A DNA stretch of 64,000 bases from Methanoregula sp. SKADARSKE-2 (GTDB lineage Archaea > Halobacteriota > Methanomicrobia > Methanomicrobiales > Methanospirillaceae): positions 496,001 to 560,000 of the forward strand of contig CP121470.1 of NCBI GenBank assembly GCA_030919125.1. Reading direction: 5' to 3'. Both the position numbers and the translations under genes were made by a program. Positions 53,926-61,938 of the stretch are shown in pieces. Numbering within the stretch: position 1 is the first letter of the stretch; every line of letters starts with the position of its first letter. The notes beneath the pieces were generated by a model, which saw only the letters and a program-made list of their open reading frames with translations, had not been told where the DNA came from and did no database searches.

Positions 53926-54497
53926 AACTGACCCTGGTAACCAGCAACGCTCACAAGGCAGAGGAAGTTGCGGCTTTTTTCGGCGGGATGCTGGAAGTAG
54001 AGCACATCGCAATGGAGATCCCTGAACACCGGTCCGATGATGTCCGCACGATTGCCCGGGGAAAGGCCCGGTTTGCGTTCGAACACCTCAAAACCCCGGT
54101 AATCGTTGATGATACGGGTCTCTCCATCGATGCATTGAACGGCTTTCCCGGCCCGTATGCAGCCTACGTTCTCCATACGATCGGGAACGAAGGGATCCTG
54201 AAACTGATGGAACGCGCAGAGGACCGCAGAGCACATTTTACCACCGCAATAGCATTTGCCGATGGAGACGGCGAACGGGTATTTCAAGGTACACTCCACG
54301 GAAGGATTGCTCCGAACCCGAGAGGGAGGGGGGGGTTTGGCTACGACCCCATCTTTGAATGGGAAGGCCGGACCCTTGCCGAACTCAGGCTTGAGGAGAA
54401 GAGCAGGATCTCCCACCGGGCAAAGGCACTTCGGTATTTCCGCGAATGGTTTGTCAAAGAGCATCGCATGGAAGACGCCCAGGACACAAACGGTTAA
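53922..54497 (+). CDS. XTP/dITP pyrophosphatase (HAM1/RdgB family)
   Basis: 191 residues. Removes non-canonical purine triphosphates from nucleotide pools. KLTLVTSNAHKAEEV opens the family motif, followed by VIVDDTGLSIDALNGFPGPY and GRGGFGYDPIF. A G8 run (54328-54335) encodes part of this last motif. GTG start; four-base overlap with the upstream stop. The length is normal. Confidence 0.94.
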   Translation: MKLTLVTSNAHKAEEVAAFFGGMLEVEHIAMEIPEHRSDDVRTIARGKARFAFEHLKTPVIVDDTGLSIDALNGFPGPYAAYVLHTIGNEGILKLMERAEDRRAHFTTAIAFADGDGERVFQGTLHGRIAPNPRGRGGFGYDPIFEWEGRTLAELRLEEKSRISHRAKALRYFREWFVKEHRMEDAQDTNG

Positions 54498-54542
54498 GAA
54501 GTCTCACAGCTTTGTTATAAGGGCAGACAGGAGTGTTTAATA

Positions 54543-54689
54543 ATGGCAAAGTTTCCAGAAGCCGAAGCACGGTTACTCAATGTAAAAATATGCATGCACT
54601 GTAACGCCCGCAATGCGATCCGCGCCACCAGCTGCCGCAAGTGCGGTTACCAGAATCTCCGCCCCAAGAACAAGGAAAGGAAAGCGTAA
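54543..54689 (+). CDS. rpl40e: 50S ribosomal protein L40e
   Basis: 48 residues. Zinc finger with C17-x2-C20 and C31-x2-C34 ([17 protein letters not shown]), then the basic tail [10 protein letters not shown]. It matches archaeal L40e in length and in its KFPEAEARL opening. It lies 45 bases after the XTPase and is followed by T7 at 54708-54714, which probably ends the transcript. Confidence 0.95.
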   Translation: MAKFPEAEARLLNVKICMHCNARNAIRATSCRKCGYQNLRPKNKERKA

Positions 54690-54918
54690 TCGTACGATAT
54701 AACTATCTTTTTTTCAGGTTTTAATCAGCTTCTTTTGGGATCTTCCCGAAGTGTACCACGGTGGCGATACAGAATTTTATCTCTCTCCCAGGCCGGTATT
54801 GAGAGAGGAGATCAGCGCTCCGATACGGGGTGCCTCCGAATGGATGACGCTTTTTCAGAGCGACTGAGTCCGGTCCAGGCAAAAGAAAAGCAGGGATTTG
54901 AGAATTTGCTGGAAGAGA

Positions 54919-55569
54919 TCACGCGGAATAATACGTAACGCGCTTCCCTTTCTTTGCATATTCCCCGGCAAAGGTCTCAATATTCCGCTTGTATCCGATA
55001 CGGTCAACAAAGCCAAGCTCGCGAAGTTTCTCTCTGATACGCATTACATCGGCCTCTTCAGCCCAGTCCCTTGTGTATACATAAATGACCTTTCGGCTGT
55101 CCCGCGAATCAGGGTTTGATTTTGCCGTGCTCACCTTCGCGGATATGCCAATCTCCCCGGCCACCGTTGCATCCCTCACCTTCTTCCATGCGCAGTCGAC
55201 AACCTCCGGTTCCTGGAAGATCAGCCACTTGCCCGCATTCTCATCTTCCGTTGCTTCCGGCAGGCTGCCGGGAGCGTCCTGAACGATCCAATAGGTCTGC
55301 AGCGTCTTTGAGGGAAGGACACCTTCCCCTTCCCTGAGCATCATGTAGATCGTATCGAGATCGGAGAAACGGCCCAGCAGGGCTTCTGCAAGCAGGGGGT
55401 AGTCTTTTGCAAACTCATCGAAGATCCGGATCAGATCGGGTTTGAAGTCACTGCCCCCCTCGACAAGGGCAAACAGGTACCTGCCGGCTGCCAGAAGACC
55501 GCGGTTAAGAAGGTGCTCGAAGATGCCGTATGCCACGTCAGCCAGCGCTTCGGGATCGACTTCAGCCAT
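54919..55569 (-). CDS. DUF1917 (BLES03-like) family protein
   Basis: 216 residues from the second ATG. Helical N-terminal part (about 1-85). The C-terminal TYWIVQD...GKWLIFQEPEVVDCAWKKVRDATVAG and VIYVYTRDW...VMRIREKLRELGF segments match DUF1917, which also occurs in eukaryotic BLES03 and has been likened to phosphothreonine lyases. The archaeal role is unknown. An ATG 9 bases earlier (55578) is possible. It is convergent with the ribosomal cluster and divergent from htpX. Confidence 0.8.
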   Translation of the reverse strand: MAEVDPEALADVAYGIFEHLLNRGLLAAGRYLFALVEGGSDFKPDLIRIFDEFAKDYPLLAEALLGRFSDLDTIYMMLREGEGVLPSKTLQTYWIVQDAPGSLPEATEDENAGKWLIFQEPEVVDCAWKKVRDATVAGEIGISAKVSTAKSNPDSRDSRKVIYVYTRDWAEEADVMRIREKLRELGFVDRIGYKRNIETFAGEYAKKGKRVTYYSA

Positions 55570-55741
55570 GGATAACACGTCTGATGTTTTCGAAATAATA
55601 GCTTTTGTATTGACTTCGGGTGGGAGGGTACCGGGTGTTCTTTTTAAAACGGAGGAATTCCCCTGAAAGTCTCACAAATACTCGCGATTATTGTAATTGT
55701 CGAATGTTTTATGAGTGCAAAATACGTAACATGTACCAACT

Positions 55742-56632
55742 ATGGAATGGAGACGCGACTGGGGACTAACGGCACGGGTACTGTTCACCGGTTTCCTGCT
55801 TTTGATCCTCTACCTTATCTTTATGACAATATTGTGGGTGTTGTTCCCCGGCGCCAGCATCTGGTTCTTTGTGATTCTGGCTGTTGGCATGGGGCTTGTT
55901 CAGTACTTCTTCTCAGACAAGATGGTGCTCTGGTCAACCGGGGCACGGATTATCGAGTCGGATGAATACCCTGACCTTCACCGGACTGTGGAAAGACTCT
56001 GTAAGGAAGCAGATCTCCCAATGCCGAGGATTGCCATGATGCAGAGTCCGGTTCCGAATGCGTTTGCAACGGGCAGAAGCCCGAAACATGCGGTAGTCGC
56101 ATGCACGGATTCGATCCTGCGCCTGCTGAACAAGGGAGAACTCGAAGCCGTCCTCGCCCATGAGCTCTCACATGTCAAGAATCGCGACATCCTGACCATG
56201 ACCATGGCAAGTTTCATCGCTATGACAGCCTCGATGATTATGCAGAGCTTTTTTTTCTCCGCTCTGTTCGGGGGCAGAGAGGACCGGGAAGGTAGCGGTT
56301 TTATCGTCGTCTGGATCGTCTCGATTATCGTGTACGCCGTTAGTACGCTCCTCATCCTTGCCCTCTCGCGGTACCGTGAGTTTGCGGCAGACCGTGGCAG
56401 CGGTTACATCACCCGAAACCCCCGGGCGCTCATCTCCGCATTGAACAAGATCAGCGGGAGGATGGATGCGGTGCCGGTTGAGGCACGAGCAAAAGTCGAG
56501 AGTGTAAACGCCTTCTTTATCATACCCGCCCTCTCGGGCAACACCATCATGGAGCTCTTCTCCACCCACCCGGCACTTGAGAAGCGGATAGCAAATCTTG
56601 AAAAAGTGGAAGCAGAACTCCGGGGATACTGA
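55742..56632 (+). CDS. htpX: HtpX-type membrane zinc protease (M48)
   Basis: 296 residues. Two N-terminal membrane segments (about 14-36 and 39-58), the zinc motif HELSH (140-144), then two more hydrophobic segments and the third ligand region REFAADRGSG. HtpX degrades damaged membrane proteins in bacteria; the archaeal form is assumed similar. Starts at ATG 55742 with an AT-rich upstream region. Single gene. Confidence 0.94.
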   Translation: MEWRRDWGLTARVLFTGFLLLILYLIFMTILWVLFPGASIWFFVILAVGMGLVQYFFSDKMVLWSTGARIIESDEYPDLHRTVERLCKEADLPMPRIAMMQSPVPNAFATGRSPKHAVVACTDSILRLLNKGELEAVLAHELSHVKNRDILTMTMASFIAMTASMIMQSFFFSALFGGREDREGSGFIVVWIVSIIVYAVSTLLILALSRYREFAADRGSGYITRNPRALISALNKISGRMDAVPVEARAKVESVNAFFIIPALSGNTIMELFSTHPALEKRIANLEKVEAELRGY

Positions 56633-57143
56633 TCCCGCTCTTACCATCCCTCTGTTTTTTTTCATTCACGGAAAGCCGACCTTTTTTTGGGTCTATAAGA
56701 TCCGGAGAGCCCGGGAGATCGGCCGGGTTGTTCCAGGATGGCCGGCGCCGGTTTTTGGAGGTGAGAGAGTATCCGGCAGCCACTGCCGGATTTGATGGAG
56801 CTGAAGAACGATGGGGTGCTCGCCCGGGCCGGGAACGACCCCACTATACCAGTTGGACTGGCGTCTGCCCGGGTCCCTGCAATCCTTGGGATCTGGGCCA
56901 TGCGGCTGGCACGGACGACCCTGCCGGGGACCATACAGACACGTCTCTTTCCCGGTCTGATCTTTTCTTCCGGACCGGGCTGGTCGTTGGCCCGCTTATG
57001 TCCCTCTGCGCTGCAATCATACCGGACCAATGGGGCGTCCCGGCACTTCCGCAACCGGACTGATCGCTGATCGGTTTATGTTACCGGGGGTCTCCAGAAA
57101 GGACAACTATTAATACGCTGCCCCACTAAAATTGTAAAGCATC
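56633..57143. other. Intergenic region before the tRNA pair
   Basis: About 510 bases. Overlapping short frames exist on both strands but show no recognisable motif. A perfect 9-base-stem hairpin ATCCGGCAG-CCA-CTGCCGGAT lies at 56771-56791, and a TATA-like ACTATTAATAC at 57104-57114 is placed to drive the tRNA genes. Confidence 0.5.
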
Positions 57144-57214
57144 GCATCGATGGTCTAGTGGTATGACTTAGGCCTTCCAAGCCTATAGCCCGGGTTCAAT
57201 TCCCGGTCGATGCA
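57144..57214 (+). tRNA. tRNA-Gly (UCC)
   Basis: Acceptor GCATCGA/TCGATGC closes a full cloverleaf. Anticodon loop CTTCCAA in a TAGGC/GCCTA stem gives anticodon UCC. The T-arm is CCGGG-TTCAATT-CCCGG. 71 bases with the discriminator A; no CCA encoded. A TATA element lies about 35 bases upstream and probably serves both tRNAs. Confidence 0.95.
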
Positions 57215-57217
57215 TAG

Positions 57218-57291
57218 GGGCTCGTGGTCTAGTTGGCTATGACGTCGCCTTCACACGGCGAAGATCTCGTGTTCGAATCACGACGGGCCCA
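57218..57291 (+). tRNA. tRNA-Val (CAC)
   Basis: Acceptor GGGCTCG/CGGGCCC with one G-U pair. Anticodon loop TTCACAC in a TCGCC/GGCGA stem gives CAC. T-arm TCGTG-TTCGAAT-CACGA. Three bases after the Gly gene, so they share a transcript. T5 follows at 57295-57299. Confidence 0.95.
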
Positions 57292-57297
57292 CTGTTT

Positions 57298-58180
57298 TTA
57301 AGGTTCTTCCGGGAAGGCTCTTCTCGGTTCGTACTGGCTCGCGGGGGGCTGCCCGGCCTTATCTTCCAGCCCGATACCGGCCACCAGTACGATATCATCG
57401 AACTGCGGCCGGGCCCCGGCAAATGTTGTGTTCTCCCAAACCACCGCTTCGATAATCTCCTTCGAAGGCAGCGACCGGACCGACTCGATCATCTGTTGCA
57501 GCCGCTCCACCCCGTACTCTTCATCCATCTCGTTGCAGGCTTCCGTCACCCCGTCAGTATATAAAACGAGAACGTCCTCCTTTTTCAGCGCGACCTCCCC
57601 CGAATCGAGCTCGATCTCGTCCTTGACACCGAGTGCTATGCCATCCGCGTTGAGGAGCTTGATCCCCGCAGCCGGGGCTTTGAAGAGGGGGGGTTATGGC
57701 CGGCATTGACGAAAGAGAGGGTCCTTCCGAACATCCAGGATCGCGTAGAAGAGCGTGACGAACATGCAGGTCTTTGAAACGAGATAGATGTCCCGGTTCG
57801 CTTCCCGTATGGGTCCGGCGGGGTCATGGTTCCTTGTCATGCTGGACCGGATCAGGGTACGGGAGAGCGCCATGAATAATGCGGCGGGTACACCTTTCCC
57901 CGGGACATCCGCGATGACGAGACCCCAGCTCTCCGGGCCGGTCCCGAGATCCACCGGATACCTGACGGGATCAGGGTGATCTCGGCCTGGATCCCAACCG
58001 CTCCATTGAGGAGAAAGTACCGGTTGTTTAACCTGCAGGGATCGAAGCCCGTTCGTCTCCCCCCTACCAATCGTCCGGGCGCATCCTTCGGGATCAAGCG
58101 GGATCCCGAGGGACTTGCAGAAATCATGGGAAGATCCCCGCGGAACAATGCCGATCGTCCATTCTCAATCGACTAGTCCC
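57298..58180 (-). pseudogene. SpoIIE/RsbU-type serine phosphatase, frameshifted
   Basis: The minus strand encodes a PP2C-like phosphatase in pieces. WGLVIADVPGKGVPAALFMALSRTL (57954 downwards) is the family core; SFVNAGHNPP and LVLYTDGVTEACN follow in other frames; the end at 57298 reads FDDIVLVAGI. At least two shifts separate them: one after LDVRK near 57722 and one in a run of seven C (57697-57703 on the plus strand as G) where eight would restore the frame. The N-terminal part is also out of frame. It partly overlaps the shared spacer after tRNA-Val. Confidence 0.85.
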
Positions 58181-58234
58181 TCGCAGAACTGCCCTGTCAC
58201 CTCCTCCCCACGGAAGAGAGTGGCCCTTCCTCCG

Positions 58235-58750
58235 CTACTTCCCCTTGCCCGCGGTTGCGAGCGCAACAGCGCTCCGGGTACACTCCGCAGCCTCGGATTC
58301 CTCCCCCATATCGTTCAGGGTTATTCCCTTGAGTTGCCAGACCGTCGCATCGCTTCCGTTTAACGCGAGCGCCCGGTCATAGGACGATACCGCTTCAGCA
58401 TAGCGGTGCAGATTGTGGAAGGTGACTCCTCTTCCGACCCAGGCGACGGTAAAGTTCTCGTCGACGGTTAGGGCTTTGTCGAAGTATGGGATGGATTCGT
58501 TATATTCAGCGTACTGTGTGGAGAGGGCAAGCGCCTTGAAGAAGAGGATCTGGGCCAGCGGGGAATGGGTGGACACATCCTCGGATTTCACCGATATTGC
58601 GACGGCGGTCCCGCCATACTGGTACGATCCCTCGCCCGTTATGGGGGCAGGGATAGAAACCGCAAGCGCGATCTCCTCCCAGAAGAGACACCCGGCTGCG
58701 ATGAGAGAGACAAGAATGAGGAACGTGACCAGGAACGGGGCAGATCTCAT
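58235..58750 (-). CDS. TPR-repeat lipoprotein
   Basis: 171 residues. N-terminal signal with lipobox-like LIAAGC ending at Cys21, so it is probably exported and lipid-anchored. About three TPR units follow from residue 75: AEYNESIPYFDKALTVDENFTVAWVGRG, the next with YAEAVSSYDRALALNGSDATVWQLKG, and a partial third. TPRs are scaffolds for protein binding. It lies next to the broken phosphatase on the same strand, 55 bases apart; whether they once worked together is unknown. Confidence 0.82.
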   Translation of the reverse strand: MRSAPFLVTFLILVSLIAAGCLFWEEIALAVSIPAPITGEGSYQYGGTAVAISVKSEDVSTHSPLAQILFFKALALSTQYAEYNESIPYFDKALTVDENFTVAWVGRGVTFHNLHRYAEAVSSYDRALALNGSDATVWQLKGITLNDMGEESEAAECTRSAVALATAGKGK

Positions 58751-58861
58751 GAGGTGTATTCGGGGCCAGAAAGATTAGAGGTTGTGGTTCTGGGATCGGT
58801 TACCCGTTAAAAACCTAAAAGAAGAAGAGATCCAAGAAACCAAGTTCCAGTATAACCCGAG

Positions 58862-59498
58862 ATGACTGTCAACGAACCGATCAGCAAGGTAAACCTCGAA
58901 CGGATCACCAACGCCATCTACGCTTTCACGATGACCCTGATGATCAAAAACCTCCAGACACCCGGGCCGGGGGCTATCGATACTGCGGCTTCACTTGCCC
59001 ATTATCTCACTCGCGCGTTCTATGCGGTGATTGATTTTGTCGGCGCGTTCCTTATTCTCGGCATGTTCTGGCTCTTTTATCTCCAGGTCTTTCACCGGAT
59101 GAAGACCTTCGATTTCAAATTCCTCTACATCCATCTTCTTTCGCTGATGGTCGTTGTCTTTGTCCCCTTCACGTCAAGTTTCTCCTCGAAAGGAGAGATG
59201 GCTGCCGTCGGCGATGTCTTCTTCCAGTTGAACAATCTCATCCTTGCGATCGTACTCGTCTACGGATGGCACTATTGCGCGATCCCACCCGGAACTGCTG
59301 GTGCCGGAACTTACGGGTGAGGAATCAGCGTTCCTTGGAAAGAAATTCCTTGTTCCCCTGGGGGTTGCATGCATCGGTTTAGGGTTTATCGTCACCGGAA
59401 TGGGATATGTCGATCTGCTGTACATTGTCCCTTTCATTCTCCTCGGGCTCTTCTTCCGATCACCGCCGGGCAGGAAAGCCACACCGGAAAAGACCTGA
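58862..59498 (+). pseudogene. TMEM175/DUF1211 membrane protein, frameshifted
   Basis: The first frame (58862-59320) has ERITNAIYAFTMTLMIKNL and four hydrophobic segments as in TMEM175-type potassium channels. After VYGWHYCA it runs into a short, wrong tail. Shifting one base near 59282 restores SHPELLVPELTGEESAFLGKK and two further membrane helices up to 59498. One extra base explains both halves. The N-terminal channel signature RxxxFSD is not intact even before the break, so function was uncertain already. Confidence 0.8.
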
Positions 59499-59515
59499 CC
59501 CTTGTCCGGAGAAAA

Positions 59516-59835
59516 ATGCCCCGTTTACCCGGTTATTCCCTCATTTTTGCGGGAACTATCATCCTTATCGGCGCCATTCTCACTGCGGGATGCAGAAGCC
59601 CGGGGGTTGTACCAAGCTTGCCACCCATCAGGACCCGATCCGCCGGGCTTCAGTCCTCGTGGAGAAGTACCCGGCACCGGGCACGCATCTCAAGGTAGAC
59701 GGAAGCCGGATGCATATCCGGTGTGTGGGGGCCGGGAGCCCGACGGCCATCCTGGAGGCAGGGTCGAATCGATATCTCTCCTTATTCCACGGGAACGCAA
59801 ACATTGCGCACATACGTCCAGATCCAGTCTCCGGC
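59516..59835 (+). pseudogene. Lipoprotein / alpha-beta-hydrolase N-terminal remnant
   Basis: A signal-like start with ILTAGC (59516 onward) is followed, in another frame, by YPAPGTHLKVDGSRMHIRCVGAGSPTAILEAG, which resembles the N-terminal strands of alpha/beta-hydrolases. The nucleophile elbow and the rest of the domain are absent. A weak call based on a short match. Confidence 0.4.
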
Positions 59836-60245
59836 ACATCTCTGCAGGGAGGTGATGCTCGGGACCGCAGAAGGACCTTTCGGAGATTAAATAAAGCGTC
59901 TGAAGGCGGTCAGGCCTTCAAACCGGGGAAGATCAGGAGTGGGGTGTATCGCGGATATGCTGGAAGGGAGATCATGCCCTGGGGGGTAGCAGATCCATGG
60001 GCCCATCCGGTAAATTTTGCTCCAGGAGCGGAGAGATGAACGATCCCTTCGGGGATTATCTCGTTCTGGAATCGTATACAGCATAAAGCCCGCGGTAATG
60101 GCGCACCTGCCACGGGGTGAGGGGGTAAAATTCCCGCAGAAAAAACGAAAATGAGAAACTTCCCCCGCAGGGGAAAAATCTGTGGGCAGTCCTCCTGACC
60201 GGAACCGGCCGGCCTGCGGACTGCGTGCAAAAGGAAAATTTCAGA
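59836..60245. other. Non-coding or decayed stretch
   Basis: About 410 bases without a supportable gene between the hydrolase remnant and the small repeat protein. Frames on both strands are short and lack motifs. The strong GC content is like neighbouring decayed genes. No repeats or RNA genes were seen. Confidence 0.4.
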
Positions 60246-60461
60246 TTATGCGTTCTTCATCTTGGCTTTTGCGACGTATCCGTCTTTGCCAATGTAGTAC
60301 ATGAAGCCCTTTTCCTTGGCGATCTTCTCAGTACCGACTTTCTTCTTCTTGCCGGTCTTATTGTGCTTCATCGGGGCTGCCCATACGTAGCCGTCCTTGC
60401 CGATGAAGTAGAGAAATCCCTTTTCGCGCGAGATCTTTTCTTTTCCGATTTTCGTTCCCAT
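60246..60461 (-). CDS. Small protein with duplicated KGF-Y-IGKDGYV unit
   Basis: 71 residues made of two copies of about 23 residues: REKGFLYFIGKDGYVWAAPMK and KEKGFMYYIGKDGYVAKAKMK, joined by a Lys-rich linker. The short family with KGF.YYI.KDGYV is seen in bacteria and archaea, usually as a small basic protein of unknown role. GAGGTG lies 6-11 bases before the ATG. A hairpin (60472-60490) is just upstream of it, and a TATA-like TTTTATATTAT near 60517-60527 sets the promoter. High Lys suggests binding to an acidic partner or nucleic acid; that is inference. Confidence 0.82.
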   Translation of the reverse strand: MGTKIGKEKISREKGFLYFIGKDGYVWAAPMKHNKTGKKKKVGTEKIAKEKGFMYYIGKDGYVAKAKMKNA

Positions 60462-60471
60462 GTAAACACCT

Positions 60472-60490
60472 CAAAACCTGATTGGTTTTG
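60472..60490 (-). promoter_or_regulatory. Hairpin in the leader of the KDGYV protein gene
   Basis: CAAAACC-AATCA-GGTTTTG on the minus strand is a perfect 7-base inverted repeat with a five-base loop. It ends two bases before the GAGGTG ribosome binding site of the small protein gene. It could hide the binding site in the mRNA or be an operator in DNA. Confidence 0.55.
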
Positions 60491-60653
60491 ATATTGAAGA
60501 ATTAACGCCTGATAATATAAAAGGTTTCCGTCGAAACATCGTCGATGTTCTCTTTTTGGGGAAATTTTTGAAGGTATTTTGGGCATTGCGACACACTAAT
60601 CACGCCGTTTAAAATCCGTTTTAAAATGTCCGAAATTGATTATCCATGTTGCA

Positions 60654-60890
60654 TTACAGGCAGAATGAGCGGCGGTGCGCTCCGGGAGACCGGAAGAGGA
60701 AGCGCCGCGCTGGGTCGATTATGACGGTAGATTCCTGGTATGGCACGGTCGTGTCTGAAGGGAAGATGAGGAGTTCGAACTGTTCGTTGGGTTCGAGGAT
60801 ACTATCAGAATCCGCCGAATGCCCGGGGAGCATAAATTTACCGGCGATCGACCAGCCCGGGCAAATGAGCATCCTGCTTTCAATCATGGG
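60654..60890 (-). pseudogene. Possible archaellin C-terminal remnant
   Basis: On the minus strand SILEPNEQFELLIFPSDTTVP resembles the conserved C-terminal part of archaellins (LxPxEQFxLxI...). After IIDPA the frame is unlike archaellin, but the next frame over gives GASSSGLPERTA, similar to the usual GA-x-L-x-RT-x-A end. No N-terminal archaellin helix is found. The match is short, so this is tentative. Confidence 0.35.
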
Positions 60891-60953
60891 CACCACCGGT
60901 TCGAATAGGGCCCCGGCAAACCAAAAATTTAATATAACAACCTGATTATTATA

Positions 60954-61211
60954 GTGCTTGCCGTGGGAGTACCGCAGGTATCTGCGTTTACCTGGAAGCA
61001 CACCGTGCAATTAAATCATTACTTCTCTATTAGGGAATTTTCAATGTATCCATTTTCCCCCGAAGGGTACTCCTGGGACCCGAATTATCTTCAAAAGATT
61101 AATGCTTGGAACTCGGGCCCTGATTACTACGATATTAAATTTAAAGCTATACGGTGCGGAAATTCGACCGTAGTATTTAAGGTGTCACCTACAACAATTA
61201 CTATAAGATAA
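60954..61211 (+). CDS. Hypothetical small, AT-rich, probably exported protein
   Basis: 85 residues from a GTG start. The beginning (VLAVGVPQVSAF, extended upstream by LIII) looks like the end of a signal peptide with cleavage after SA. The rest is aromatic-rich (Tyr, Trp, Phe) and not recognisable. Base composition is more AT-rich than the surrounding genes. It may be a transferred or truncated gene, since no good start codon precedes the hydrophobic segment. Confidence 0.35.
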   Translation: MLAVGVPQVSAFTWKHTVQLNHYFSIREFSMYPFSPEGYSWDPNYLQKINAWNSGPDYYDIKFKAIRCGNSTVVFKVSPTTITIR

Positions 61212-61938
61212 CTGTCACATGCTAGGGTTCTTTAAGAAAATTCAGAACCGGCGCAACATTCCCTCTGGCTCCAGTAGGAAGGGAAGATTACCCGCGCGAA
61301 CGGCTGGTACATTTGGGCTACGATTTCCTATATCGGGACAACACCCACGTAGATAGATGACCTCACATACACGTTTTGGCGATAGTTTTCCAGCCACGTT
61401 TTCTTCTGTTATGAGAGATTTTTGAGTGGAGTGGTGGGTAAAGGAGGAGGGTCTGGAGAAGACCTAAACAAAGCGCTCACTCAAAAACCCCTCGCACACT
61501 CTCATCCAAGGGGTTTATGGTCGTCTATCACGGGGATCGAGCGCACGTTCGTGCAGCCATAGGGGGAGCATGCACTGGTCCGGATCTATGGGTTGGTGAG
61601 ACACTATGCTGTTTGAAGACGGGGATATCTTTTCAATCAGTGTCGCCATACGGGAAGGTGATCTCCCCGTCAGACGTCTGCAATGGGATCCTGCGTCCCA
61701 TAACTGCAACCCTCCCTATGGATCCATTGCTGGGTAGAGACGGAACCCATTCTGTTACGAGGGTATCCGGGTTCCCGGGAGAGATCTGGCGATCGGTTTC
61801 GTTGTACCAACCAGTCAGTACTCCCCTATCAGATTATAGGCACCATGATGATGGCAAGATCATCGTTCCCGCCAACGGTCCCTTTCGCGGTGTGACGCGG
61901 GTTTATGATCCGGCGTGGCACATAATATATAGGTTTTT
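61212..61938. other. Intergenic region with an inverted repeat
   Basis: About 730 bases without a convincing gene. Perfect 10-base arms TTTTTGAGTG (61419-61428) and CACTCAAAAA (61478-61487) enclose 49 bases; ATGAGAG and CTCTCAT lie further out (61411-61417 and 61500-61506). A plus-strand frame from 61517 reads partly antisense and shows no domain. A CATAATATATAGG at 61921-61933 lies just before the radical SAM gene. Confidence 0.5.

Noticed and set aside
54840-54938. 32-codon frame ending in LLEEITRNNT after L40e
   Set aside because: Very short, overlaps the end of the DUF1917 gene on the other strand, and no family is recognisable.
56662-57063. Overlapping long frames on both strands before the tRNA genes
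   Set aside because: Both are long because the sequence is GC-rich; neither shows a domain, and they contradict each other.
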